In this document: piece by piece, positions 1-5,800 of the stretch
How the letters are laid out: each line of letters opens with the position of its first letter
Numbering within the stretch: the first letter of the stretch is position 1
Source of the DNA: Aquificaceae bacterium
Lineage (GTDB): Bacteria; Aquificota; Aquificia; Aquificales; Aquificaceae
NCBI GenBank assembly: GCA_026983685.1
Contig: JALSTO010000002.1
Span: 1 to 5,800, forward strand
Direction of reading: 5' to 3'
DNA: 5,800 bases
The notes under the pieces: model-generated
Seen by the model: only the letters and a program-made list of their open reading frames with translations
Database searches by the model: none
Told to the model about the DNA's origin: nothing
Program-made: the position numbers and the translations under genes

Positions 1-588
1 TGCGGTTGTGCCCGTTCTCTCCCTTAGCTGGAGTATGAGCCTGTCTATGACCCTGCTCGTTATAGGGTCAAGACCGGAGGTGGGTTCGTCGTAGATTATC
101 AGCTTTGGGTTTGTGGCTATGGCTCTGGCTATGGAGACCCTCTTTCTCATACCTCCCGAGAGCTCCGAAGGCATGAGGTCAAGGACATCTTCGTCAAGGT
201 CAACCAGCCTGAGCTTCTCAAGGGCTATCTCCCTTATCTCCTTCCTCCCCATATTGGTGTGCTCAAGGAAGTAAAAGCCGACGTTTTCCCACACCTTCAG
301 GCTATCAAAGAGAGCTCCCTCCTGAAAGACGTAGCCTATGTTCTCCCTGAGCCTGCCTACCTCCTCAAGGGAAAGGTCTGGTACGCTCTTGCCAAAGACT
401 ATCACCCTGCCAGAGGTTGGTTTCCACAGCCCCACTATGTGCTTGGTTATCGTGGTCTTTCCACTTCCGCTCCCACCTATTATGGAGAATATCTCCCTCT
501 CCCGGACCTCAAAGCTGACACCCTTGAGTATCCTTCTACCCTCTATCTCTTTGTAGAGGTTCTCAACCTTCACTACCGGCTCGCTCAC
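1..588 (-). CDS. mlaF: MlaF-type ABC transporter ATP-binding protein (C-terminus beyond left edge)
   Basis: This is the ATPase subunit of an ABC transporter; 196 residues are visible. Seen: Walker A GGSGSGKTT at about residues 38-46 (Lys44), Q-loop YVFQEGALF at 86-94 (Gln89), signature LSGGMRKR at 143-150, Walker B LIIYDEP at 163-169 (Glu168), and D-loop SGLDP at 171-175. An LSGGM signature and a Q-loop followed by GALF are characteristic of MlaF/Ttg2A, the cytoplasmic ATPase that drives phospholipid transport between outer and inner membranes together with MlaE and MlaD. The H-loop and roughly the last 50-60 residues of a usual 250-270 residue protein lie off the window. The start is a GTG that overlaps the stop of the upstream hydrolase (GTGA); a GGGGG run 6 bases upstream is a weak ribosome binding site, so translation is probably coupled. 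A second GTG five codons downstream is possible. The substrate assignment is by family only; partner genes are not visible. Confidence 0.87.
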   Translation of the reverse strand, partial: MSEPVVKVENLYKEIEGRRILKGVSFEVREREIFSIIGGSGSGKTTITKHIVGLWKPTSGRVIVFGKSVPDLSLEEVGRLRENIGYVFQEGALFDSLKVWENVGFYFLEHTNMGRKEIREIALEKLRLVDLDEDVLDLMPSELSGGMRKRVSIARAIATNPKLIIYDEPTSGLDPITSRVIDRLILQLRERTGTTA

Positions 589-1217
589 AGCAGACCCCCG
601 TGGAGGTACGGGTTGAACTTCCTCTCGTAGCCTATGGTTGTCTCCTCGTAGTGCCCGCAGACAACAACAGTTTCATCGGGAAGCTCCGAAAACACCCTTT
701 TCAGAGACCTCTTGAGCTTTTCGGGGTCCCCACCCGGAAGGTCCCACCTTCCAACGCTACCCTTAAAGAGAAGGTCTCCCGCTATCAGAACACCCTCTTC
801 CTGAATGTAAAAACAGCAGAGACCCGGTGTATGTCCCGGCGTGTGCATCACCTTAAGCTTGAGCTCTCCCACCGCTATCTCCATACCCTCCTCAAGGTGA
901 ACGTCGGGAGGTGGACAGGGCTCCGCCTTTATGTAGCTGGCAAACCCCTCCCATATCTCGTCTTCAATGAGATAGGTATCCTCCGGATGAAGGTAGAATG
1001 GAACCCCGAAATATTCCTTCACCCTCCTGACCTGACCCACGTGGTCTATGTGTCCGTGGGTGTTGAGAACGGCGACCACATCAAACTCGCGGGCGACCTC
1101 AATTATCCTGTCCGCATCCGCCCCTGGGTCTATGATTACAGCCTTACCCGTCCTGTCATCCGCAAGGATTGAGCAGTTCACCGCAAGAGGTCCCACAGGA
1201 ATAACCTCAAGGATCAT
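585..1217 (-). CDS. Metallo-beta-lactamase-fold hydrolase, glyoxalase II / YcbL-like
   Basis: This is a 210-residue, single-domain cytoplasmic metallohydrolase of the GloB/YcbL type, a group that typically hydrolyses glutathione-type or other thioesters. Numbering from the upstream ATG at 1223, the metal ligands are all present: HGHIDH at 56-61 (His56, His58, Asp60, His61), His131 in TPGHTPG, Asp150 in AGDLLF, and His191 in CGHYEE. The N-terminal VGPLAVNC and C-terminal TTIGYER..NPYL are typical of this subfamily and complete it. Most relatives read PGHG around the last His; here it is CGHYEE. I chose ATG at 1217 over the in-frame ATG at 1223 because AGAAGG lies 7 bases before it but only 1 base before the other. 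The gene follows mutS2 by 11 bases (5 from the other ATG) and overlaps the ABC ATPase start by 4. The true substrate is unknown, and no glutathione-binding C-terminal helical domain is present, so classic glyoxalase II activity is doubtful. Confidence 0.9.
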   Translation of the reverse strand: MILEVIPVGPLAVNCSILADDRTGKAVIIDPGADADRIIEVAREFDVVAVLNTHGHIDHVGQVRRVKEYFGVPFYLHPEDTYLIEDEIWEGFASYIKAEPCPPPDVHLEEGMEIAVGELKLKVMHTPGHTPGLCCFYIQEEGVLIAGDLLFKGSVGRWDLPGGDPEKLKRSLKRVFSELPDETVVVCGHYEETTIGYERKFNPYLHGGLL

Positions 1218-1224
1218 CCCCATG

Positions 1225-1230
1225 CCTTCT
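1225..1230 (-). promoter_or_regulatory. Ribosome binding site AGAAGG deciding the hydrolase start
   Basis: AGAAGG on the minus strand overlaps the mutS2 stop codon (TAG at 1231-1229). It lies 1 base from the ATG at 1223 and 7 bases from the ATG at 1217. The 7-base spacing is normal for bacterial initiation, which favours the second ATG. This is a one-mismatch Shine-Dalgarno sequence, so the support is moderate. Confidence 0.5.
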
Positions 1231-3505
1231 ATGATAACTCCGAGTCCTTTAAAAAGACCACCGTCACGCCAGCTCCGCCCTCCCTCGGGTAAGCCTCCCT
1301 GTAAAAACGAACCTTATCTGACTTGGAGAGGAATTCGTGAACAACGCTTTTAAGAACACCCTTCCCAACGCCGTGAATGACTTTAACACTCTTGTGTCCT
1401 GCATAGTAGGCTTCACTTAGGAATCTCTCAAGTTCCACAAGGGCTGTGTTCGCATCCATACCTATAAGATTTATCTCGGTTCTTGAGAGGGACCCCTTCG
1501 GGGTGGTGGGGAGTTCTGCTTTTCTCTTCTTCTCAACCTTCCTGAGAGACTCAAGGGGAACCCAAGCTTTCATCCCCTCAAAGCTGACCCGTGCTTTGCC
1601 TTCCTTTATCTGGGTAACCTTACCCTCCTTTCCCATGAATTCAACCCAGTCTCCTACCTCTATCTTCTCCACCTCTTTGGGAACAAAGAGGCTCAGCTGT
1701 TTCTCCTGCTCTTCCACAAACCTTCTTAGCTCCTCCCTGTCCTTTGCCCTTTTGAGTAGCTCCTCTCCCTCGGTGAGGAGCTTCCTCAGATAGCTCTTAG
1801 CCTCTCTGTAAGCTTCCTTCCATCCCCTCTTCTTGAACTCCAAGTACTCCTTAGACAGCGCCTCGTACTTCTCCTTCTCCCTGCTGAGCTCCTCCTTCAG
1901 CCTCTCAATCTCCGAGAGTTTTCTCTCATACTCCCGGGTGTAGTCGGAAAGTTTCTCAACCGCACCCATGTACTCCCTTCCGGGAGCCTGAAGATGCCTC
2001 TGGGCTATCTCAAGGACCTCCTCCGGTATCCCGTACCTCCTTGCCACCTCAAAAGCCATGCTCTCACCCACCGTGTTGTAAGCTATCCTATAGAGGGGCT
2101 TGAGGGTTTCCCTGTCAAAGAGGACGCTTGCGGGAACGAAGTAATCGGAGCTGACAGCGTAGAGCTTTATGGGCGTGTGGTGGGTGTTGGCAAATACCCA
2201 TACGTTCCTATTCTTGAGGTACTCAAGGATACCTATACCCAGAGCGGAGCCCTCAACGGGGTCTGTTCCCGCACCGAGTTCGTCAAAGAGGACGAGGCTG
2301 TCCTCATCAGAGTTGGGAAGGAATTGGGCTATGTTGTGCATGTGAGAGGAGAAGGTTGAAAGGCTCTGTTCTATGCTCTGCTCATCCCCCATATCCACAA
2401 AGACATTCTTGAATACCCTTATGGTGCTTTCCTCCGAGAGGGGAACGGGTATGGCACTCTGAACCATCAGGGACACGAGACCGAGGGTTTTGAGGGCTAC
2501 CGTCTTTCCGCCGGTGTTGGGTCCTGTGAGTATCAATCCCCTTTTATCCTTCAGGATTATATTCACGGGTACGGTTTCAGGGTTTATAAGGGCGAGTATC
2601 GGGTGCTTTACTTCTAAGAGCTCAACGTAATCACCCAACCTCGGGAACGCACCTCCATAAGAGGAGGCGAGCTTTACCTTAGCCTGAAGGAGGTCAACTT
2701 CCACAAGCGCGGAAAAGCTTTCCTCAATCTTCTGGGAGAAGTCCCCAACGTAGGAGGTTATCCTCTTGAGTATCTTCCTTACCTCCTCTTCCTCCCCCCC
2801 CTTGAGCTCTGTGAGCTTGTTGTTCAGCTGAACAACGAACTGAGGTTCAACGTAAGTGGTGTAGCCGGAGGAGGAGGTGCCATGAACTATTCCAAAGACC
2901 TTCTTGACCTGAGAGCTCTTGACCGGAACGACGTACCTGTTGTTTCTCAGGGTTATTATCCTGTCGGTGAACACTTTGGAGGCGTCGGGACGCTTGAAGA
3001 GGCTCTCCAGCCTCTCCATTATCTCCTTCTCTATGTTTCTGATTGATCTCCTTATTCTGAAGAGCTCTTCGCTCGCGGAGTCCTTGACGAAGCCCCTCCG
3101 GTCAATGGTTGACTCAATCAGGTTCTCAAGGGAGGAGAACTGGTGAAGCTTTCTTGTGAGCTTCCTGAGAGGAACTTTCTCTCTTGCGGACTCTCCAAGG
3201 ACCCTCCTGACCTCTTTGATCAGCTTGAGAACTTCATTAAGCTGGAGGAGCTCCTCCACACTGAGGACAGCTCCTTCAATCTTTGACCTCCTGAGGGCTT
3301 CCCTTACGTCTGGAAAGCTGTAAAGGGTAAGACCTTCTACCTCGGAGAAAGCTCTGTAGAGCTCTATCTCGGACTGTATCCACTCCCTATCCGTTGAGGG
3401 AGAAAGGGAATCTATGAGCTCCTTGGTCGCCTCGGAGTGGGCGAGCTCCTTAAGACGCTCCTTTATCGCCAGAAACTCAAGCCTCTGGAGGTCTTGCTCT
3501 CTCAT
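1229..3505 (-). CDS. mutS2: MutS2 family ATPase with C-terminal Smr domain
   Basis: This is a full-length 758-residue MutS2, normal for the family (about 750-790). Residues 1 to about 300 form the MutS-like core/lever region, without the mismatch-binding N-terminal domains of MutS. The ABC-type ATPase follows: Walker A TGPNTGGKT at 327-335 (Lys334), GDEQSIEQSLSTFSSHM at 373-389, Walker B LVLFDELGAGTDP at 404-416 (Asp408, Glu409), and NTHH at 440-443. Residues about 515-605 are a Glu/Lys/Arg-rich coiled coil, 615-655 a small KOW-like beta domain (VGDWVEFMGKEGKV), and 675-755 the Smr domain with HGVGKG at 711-716. Family members bind branched DNA and limit recombination, and in some Firmicutes rescue collided ribosomes; which applies here cannot be told. 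Odd points: the Smr entry motif reads INLIG rather than LDLRG/LDLHG, and NTVGES replaces the usual GxPGxS. The ATG overlaps the dapB stop (ATGA), with no clear Shine-Dalgarno sequence, so translational coupling is likely. Confidence 0.97.
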   Translation of the reverse strand: MREQDLQRLEFLAIKERLKELAHSEATKELIDSLSPSTDREWIQSEIELYRAFSEVEGLTLYSFPDVREALRRSKIEGAVLSVEELLQLNEVLKLIKEVRRVLGESAREKVPLRKLTRKLHQFSSLENLIESTIDRRGFVKDSASEELFRIRRSIRNIEKEIMERLESLFKRPDASKVFTDRIITLRNNRYVVPVKSSQVKKVFGIVHGTSSSGYTTYVEPQFVVQLNNKLTELKGGEEEEVRKILKRITSYVGDFSQKIEESFSALVEVDLLQAKVKLASSYGGAFPRLGDYVELLEVKHPILALINPETVPVNIILKDKRGLILTGPNTGGKTVALKTLGLVSLMVQSAIPVPLSEESTIRVFKNVFVDMGDEQSIEQSLSTFSSHMHNIAQFLPNSDEDSLVLFDELGAGTDPVEGSALGIGILEYLKNRNVWVFANTHHTPIKLYAVSSDYFVPASVLFDRETLKPLYRIAYNTVGESMAFEVARRYGIPEEVLEIAQRHLQAPGREYMGAVEKLSDYTREYERKLSEIERLKEELSREKEKYEALSKEYLEFKKRGWKEAYREAKSYLRKLLTEGEELLKRAKDREELRRFVEEQEKQLSLFVPKEVEKIEVGDWVEFMGKEGKVTQIKEGKARVSFEGMKAWVPLESLRKVEKKRKAELPTTPKGSLSRTEINLIGMDANTALVELERFLSEAYYAGHKSVKVIHGVGKGVLKSVVHEFLSKSDKVRFYREAYPREGGAGVTVVFLKDSELS

Positions 3506-4296
3506 ATACCGAGTACATCAAACATTGAGTACATTCCCTTAGGTTTACCCTTTATCCACTTTGCAGCCTCAACTGCTCCCTTGGCGAAGGTATCCCTTGA
3601 ACTCGCCCTGTGGGTGAGCTCAAGCCTCTCCCCAAAGCCTAAGAAGAATACCGTATGGTCTCCAACCACATCACCGCCCCTGAGGGCGAAGACACCGAGT
3701 TCTTTATCCTTTCTTGGAGCCTCTCCTTCCCTGCAGTGGACCATCCTTTCCAGCTGGGCTGTTTCCCTAAGTATGTTTGCAAGCTTAACGGCAGTTCCGC
3801 TCGGGGCATCCTTCTTGAACCTGTGGTGAATCTCAACTATCTCCATATCAAAGTTCTTGTCCCTGAGCACCTTGGCGGTTATCTCAACGAGCTTGAATAG
3901 AAGATTAACCCCAAGGCTCATGTTGGGTGAGAGGAGGACAGGAGCCCTTTCGGAAGCCTCCTCTATCTCCTTTAGTTCACTCTCTGTAAATCCAGTCGTC
4001 CCTATCACAACTCCCTTTCCGTCAAGGGCTGTAAGCTTTGTATGCCCAACCGCTGCGGTTGTATTGCCCGAGAACTCAACGACGACATCGCAGAGGGGGA
4101 GGAGTTCCTCAAGCCTGCTGGTAAGGGGAACACCTTTTAGTTCCTCCTTTCCAGATGCCTCTCCCAGGTCAAGGGAAGGTATACAGTCGGGGTGTTCAAC
4201 ACCCCCCGCGATCTCCACCTCCGGGTCTTGAAGAGCTATCTCAATTATCCTCCTCCCCATTCGCCCGAGAGCTCCACAGACAACGACCCTCGTCAT
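3502..4296 (-). CDS. dapB: 4-hydroxy-tetrahydrodipicolinate reductase
   Basis: DapB reduces 4-hydroxy-tetrahydrodipicolinate to tetrahydrodipicolinate with NAD(P)H in the cytoplasm, on the diaminopimelate/lysine route that also feeds peptidoglycan. The 264-residue length is usual. Seen: Rossmann loop GALGRMG at 8-14, GTTG at 99-102, SPNMSLGVN at 123-131, and the catalytic block HHRFKKDAPSGTA at 157-169. There His157 and Lys161 correspond to the catalytic His159 and Lys163 of the E. coli enzyme, and SGT binds the substrate carboxylate. The acidic residue that contacts the adenosine ribose is Glu34; the following residue is His35 rather than the Arg of E. coli, so a shift toward NADH is possible but only inferred. 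The start is strong: AGGAGG lies 4 bases upstream and the ATG overlaps the stop of the preceding small gene. The gene is the second of the operon, and its own stop overlaps the mutS2 start. No other lysine gene is adjacent. Confidence 0.97.
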   Translation of the reverse strand: MTRVVVCGALGRMGRRIIEIALQDPEVEIAGGVEHPDCIPSLDLGEASGKEELKGVPLTSRLEELLPLCDVVVEFSGNTTAAVGHTKLTALDGKGVVIGTTGFTESELKEIEEASERAPVLLSPNMSLGVNLLFKLVEITAKVLRDKNFDMEIVEIHHRFKKDAPSGTAVKLANILRETAQLERMVHCREGEAPRKDKELGVFALRGGDVVGDHTVFFLGFGERLELTHRASSRDTFAKGAVEAAKWIKGKPKGMYSMFDVLGI

Positions 4297-4541
4297 TCTT
4301 CCTCCTCTCCAAATATCATGTTCTCAAGCTCGTTCACAGCCTCCTCCGCCTGGTCTGGAGGGACAACCGATGGGTACAGGGCGACCCTCACTCCCTCCTT
4401 GAAGAGGAACCTTGCTATAAGGTCCTGAAGCTTCTCAAGCTCCTCAGGGGTGAGGTCATCCCTGATGCTCTCCTCAACCGCTCTGTTTGTCACGAAGAAG
4501 CCAACCAAGCTGAAAGGTACTGCAACGTATTGCTCTTCCAT
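4293..4541 (-). CDS. Small acidic protein of unknown function, first gene of the operon
   Basis: I do not recognise this 82-residue protein. It is strongly acidic: 20 Asp/Glu against 6 Lys/Arg, ending in EEEE. The N-terminal part (about residues 3-20, YVAVPFSLVGFFVTNR) looks like beta structure and is too broken by polar residues for a confident membrane helix. Residues about 22-48 (ESIRDDLTPEELEKLQD and onward) look helical, then a short hydrophobic strand VRVALYPSVV, and a final helix from about 62 (PDQAEEAVNELENMIF). There are no cysteines and no catalytic motif. That it is a real gene is supported by a good ribosome binding site (GAGGTGA, 3 bases before the ATG), an uninterrupted frame, a 4-base ATGA overlap with dapB, and its place directly after the only intergenic gap on this strand. 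A cytoplasmic regulatory or adaptor role is possible but not shown. Its codons for the Glu-rich tail also form the dapB ribosome binding site. Confidence 0.8.
   Translation of the reverse strand: MEEQYVAVPFSLVGFFVTNRAVEESIRDDLTPEELEKLQDLIARFLFKEGVRVALYPSVVPPDQAEEAVNELENMIFGEEEE
4301..4306 (-). promoter_or_regulatory. Ribosome binding site of dapB inside the upstream gene
   Basis: AGGAGG on the minus strand ends 4 bases before the dapB ATG (4296-4294). It is part of the codons for the C-terminal Glu run of the preceding small protein. The perfect core and spacing fix the dapB start and suggest that ribosomes finishing the small gene can re-initiate on dapB. Confidence 0.75.
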
Positions 4542-4587
4542 AACTCACCTCGCTACTGGTTTTTAGTAATAATATCATCTACGGAAG
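4542..4587. promoter_or_regulatory. 46-base divergent intergenic region with probable back-to-back promoters
   Basis: This is the only non-coding stretch in the window, between the starts of the minus-strand operon and the plus-strand acyltransferase. The AT-rich core at 4566-4576 gives a -10-like TATTAT on the minus strand (4574-4569) and an overlapping AATAAT on the plus strand (4568-4573), each one mismatch from TATAAT. No convincing -35 box is seen for either (best about 3 of 6). With these -10 boxes the operon leader would be about 20 bases and the plus-strand leader under 10. The region also holds the GAGGTGA ribosome binding site (4551-4545) of the operon's first gene. The divergent arrangement is seen; the exact boxes are a guess. 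Confidence 0.45.
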
Positions 4588-5226
4588 ATGTGGAAAAGAA
4601 TTAAGTTCAGAGCAGTGCTTGCACTGATGCCCCTGATAACCCTTCTCGTGAGGATAGTTGCCCGGTCCATAAGATGGAAAAAGAGGTACGACTTTGACAG
4701 GGATACCAGAACGATCTACGCCCTGTGGCATGGACAGGCTTTAGCCTTAGCCATGTTCGGTATGGACAGAGGCATCTACACCATAGCGAGCAGGTTCAGG
4801 GATGGAGAGGTAGCCACAAGGCTCCTTAAGGGAATGGGCTTCAGGGTTGTAAGGGGTTCAAGCGAAGAGGGCAGGGCTGAGAAGGGAGGGAGAACAGGAA
4901 CCATCCAGCTTATAGAGGTCCTCAGGAAGGGAAAAAACGTTGCCATAACGGTTGACGGTCCTAAAGGACCTGCCTTCAAGGTTAAAAAGGGAGCTGTTTT
5001 CCTTGCCCAGAAGACAGGAGCGAAGATAGTTCCGGTGGTAGCGGAGTTTGATAAGGCTATAGTCCTCAACACGTGGGATGGATTTACCATACCTTACCCC
5101 TTTACCCGTGGGGTAGTAAAGATCGGAAAACCTATAACCGTATCGGAGGAGGACGACCTTGAGCTCAAGAGGAGGGAGCTGGAGAAAGCTCTCTACGAGC
5201 TCTCCTCTTCGGAGGCTTTCTCTTAG
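4588..5226 (+). CDS. DUF374-type lysophospholipid acyltransferase-like protein
   Basis: This 212-residue protein resembles the DUF374 group of the LPLAT acyltransferase superfamily, inner-membrane-associated enzymes thought to acylate lipid or lipid A-type acceptors. Seen: a hydrophobic, positively flanked N-terminal segment at about 9-27 (likely membrane anchor), WHGQ at 47-50 (His48), SRFRDGE at 68-74, VVRGSS at 87-92, VDGPKGP at 122-128, and WDGFTIPYPF at 163-172. These blocks occur in the family's order and spacing. The classic HX4D of PlsC is absent (Ala at the Asp position), which is normal for DUF374, where the DGE block is taken to serve. The ATG at 4588 is the only usable upstream start: an in-frame TAA lies at 4570-4572. 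Its purine run GGAAG abuts the ATG with no spacer, so initiation is unusual or the leader is nearly absent; a GTG (codon 10) and an ATG (codon 14) are less likely. It is transcribed divergently from the operon, and its 3' end overlaps the antiporter gene on the other strand. The acceptor is unknown. Confidence 0.88.
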   Translation: MWKRIKFRAVLALMPLITLLVRIVARSIRWKKRYDFDRDTRTIYALWHGQALALAMFGMDRGIYTIASRFRDGEVATRLLKGMGFRVVRGSSEEGRAEKGGRTGTIQLIEVLRKGKNVAITVDGPKGPAFKVKKGAVFLAQKTGAKIVPVVAEFDKAIVLNTWDGFTIPYPFTRGVVKIGKPITVSEEDDLELKRRELEKALYELSSSEAFS

Positions 5227-5800
5227 GAGGATATATGATATCCGCAACCCTTGGAGCTATGACGAAGATGAAGCTTCCAAGAAGCGCAGTTGCAAAGATG
5301 AAGGGTATGGATATGAGCTTAACGTTTGGCTCTAAGGAAGCTATGATTACGGAGAACTCTCCCCTGGGGATGAAGGAGAGGGACGTTCTGAGTCTCGCCT
5401 TCCTCTTCATGCCGTAGATGTAAGAGGCTATGTAGGTTGATACAACCTTTAGAACCACTCCCATGAGTATGAGAATCAGGACAAAGGGAAGGTTCTGAGG
5501 AACTACGAGCTCGCTATCGTAAGCGAAAAAGAAAAAGAAAACGCCTATTGATAGCTCCTTGAAGGCTGAGAGGTGGTGCTCTATGTTCTCCATTACCCGG
5601 CTCTCGGGAACGAGGACACCCAGAAGGAAAGCACCGAGCGCCTCCGAAAGACCCATCTCCTTAAAGAAGAGCCCGAGGGCGAGAACACCACCGAGAAGGA
5701 AGAACACAAAGCTCTCCTCCTCAGAGGCTCTGTCCAGCCACCCCTTTAACCTCGGAACAAGGAAGGTGTATATAAAGTAAAAGACAACAAGGACTAAGAG
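5165..5800 (-). CDS. CPA2/KefB-like cation:proton antiporter, C-terminal part (N-terminus beyond right edge)
   Basis: The open frame runs into the right edge with no stop; 211 residues are visible. An internal GTG at 5707 could be mistaken for a start, but the preceding 31 codons are open and read as a membrane helix plus linker (FVPRLKGWLDRASEEE-like), so the gene continues off the window. Membrane segments are seen at about 1-15, 32-47, 52-65, 83-94, 104-125 and 160-182 of the visible part. LGAFLLGVL (55-63), the helix Lys in GVVLK (118), and FIPRGEFS (143-150) are hallmarks of the exchanger domain of CPA2 antiporters, which swap Na+ or K+ for protons across the inner membrane. After the last helix only a basic tail of about 25 residues (PPKRKPPKRRARRE) follows, so there is no RCK/TrkA-N regulatory domain as in KefB/KefC. 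FFFFFAYDSE replaces the more usual FFVSVGM. Ion specificity cannot be read. The last codons overlap the acyltransferase gene tail to tail. Confidence 0.88.
   Translation of the reverse strand, partial: LLVLVVFYFIYTFLVPRLKGWLDRASEEESFVFFLLGGVLALGLFFKEMGLSEALGAFLLGVLVPESRVMENIEHHLSAFKELSIGVFFFFFAYDSELVVPQNLPFVLILILMGVVLKVVSTYIASYIYGMKRKARLRTSLSFIPRGEFSVIIASLEPNVKLISIPFIFATALLGSFIFVIAPRVADIIYPPKRKPPKRRARRELSPAPSS
5204..5215 (+). terminator. Possible short UUCG hairpin at the convergent gene ends
   Basis: CCTC-TTCG-GAGG forms a 4-base-pair stem closed by a C(UUCG)G tetraloop in plus-strand RNA, a very stable small loop. It lies inside the last codons of the acyltransferase and is followed by a pyrimidine-rich stretch (CTTTCTCT). 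The stem is short and there is no true U-run, so a terminator or RNA-end-stabilising role is only a possibility; Glu/Leu/Ser codons may produce it by chance. Confidence 0.2.

Noticed and set aside
600..1172. 190-codon open frame on the plus strand opposite the MBL hydrolase
   Set aside because: It lies fully antisense to a gene with all family motifs, has no recognisable domain or good ribosome binding site, and is explained by codon bias of the real gene.
3437..4604. Several plus-strand open frames of 65-150 codons opposite dapB and the small gene
   Set aside because: They overlap each other and well-supported minus-strand genes, and are low-complexity Ser/Leu/Pro-rich translations typical of antisense shadows.
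4776..5247. Minus-strand open frames opposite the acyltransferase
   Set aside because: The acyltransferase frame carries conserved blocks throughout; the antisense frames show no family features.
5523..5541. Repeated A-runs (AAAAAG units), considered as a slippage or phase-variation tract
   Set aside because: On the minus strand they are alternating TTC/TTT codons for a five-Phe membrane segment; the runs are only 4-5 bases long and interrupted by G.
5705..5707. GTG at 5707 as the antiporter start
   Set aside because: The frame is open for 31 more codons to the window edge and encodes a membrane helix and linker typical of the family, so the gene is cut by the window rather than starting there.
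1..5800. tRNA/rRNA genes, CRISPR repeats, insertion sequences, phage or defence genes
   Set aside because: The window is covered end to end by ordinary protein genes except for 46 bases, and no repeats, transposase motifs or RNA gene signatures were seen.

Overview
The window reads as a compact bacterial chromosome segment, probably from a thermophile. Codon use favours AGG/AGA for arginine and ATA for isoleucine, base composition is near 50% G+C by eye, proteins are rich in Glu/Lys/Arg, and genes abut or overlap by 4 bases. These habits, the gene families and the mixed-function operon fit the Aquificota (Aquifex/Hydrogenobacter-like) or a similar deep-branching thermophile. This is inference from style; no marker gene here fixes the taxon. 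The dapB and MlaF-type genes suggest a diderm with diaminopimelate peptidoglycan.

Left and centre (1-4541), all minus strand, read from right to left: a small acidic protein of unknown function, dapB (4-hydroxy-tetrahydrodipicolinate reductase), mutS2 (MutS2 ATPase with a C-terminal Smr domain), a glyoxalase II-like metallo-beta-lactamase-fold hydrolase, and an MlaF-type ABC transporter ATPase cut by the left edge. Three of the four junctions are 4-base stop/start overlaps (ATGA, ATGA, GTGA), and the fourth gap is 5 or 11 bases depending on the chosen start. The five genes are therefore very likely one transcript with coupled translation, although their jobs (lysine/peptidoglycan precursor synthesis, DNA or ribosome maintenance, thioester hydrolysis, envelope lipid transport) do not form one pathway.

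The only non-coding stretch is 4542-4587, an AT-rich 46-base gap between the operon and a divergent plus-strand gene. It must hold the promoters for both directions if they lie in the gap. The plus-strand gene (4588-5226) is a DUF374-type lysophospholipid acyltransferase-like protein, so envelope lipid genes lie on both flanks of the operon.

Right end (5165-5800), minus strand: the C-terminal part of a CPA2/KefB-like cation:proton antiporter that enters from beyond the right edge. Its last codons overlap the acyltransferase tail to tail by 62 bases.

I found no RNA gene, mobile element, CRISPR array, phage gene or obvious novel multi-gene system. The points most worth a second look are the uncharacterised small protein leading the operon, the variant Smr motif of MutS2, and the convergent coding overlap.
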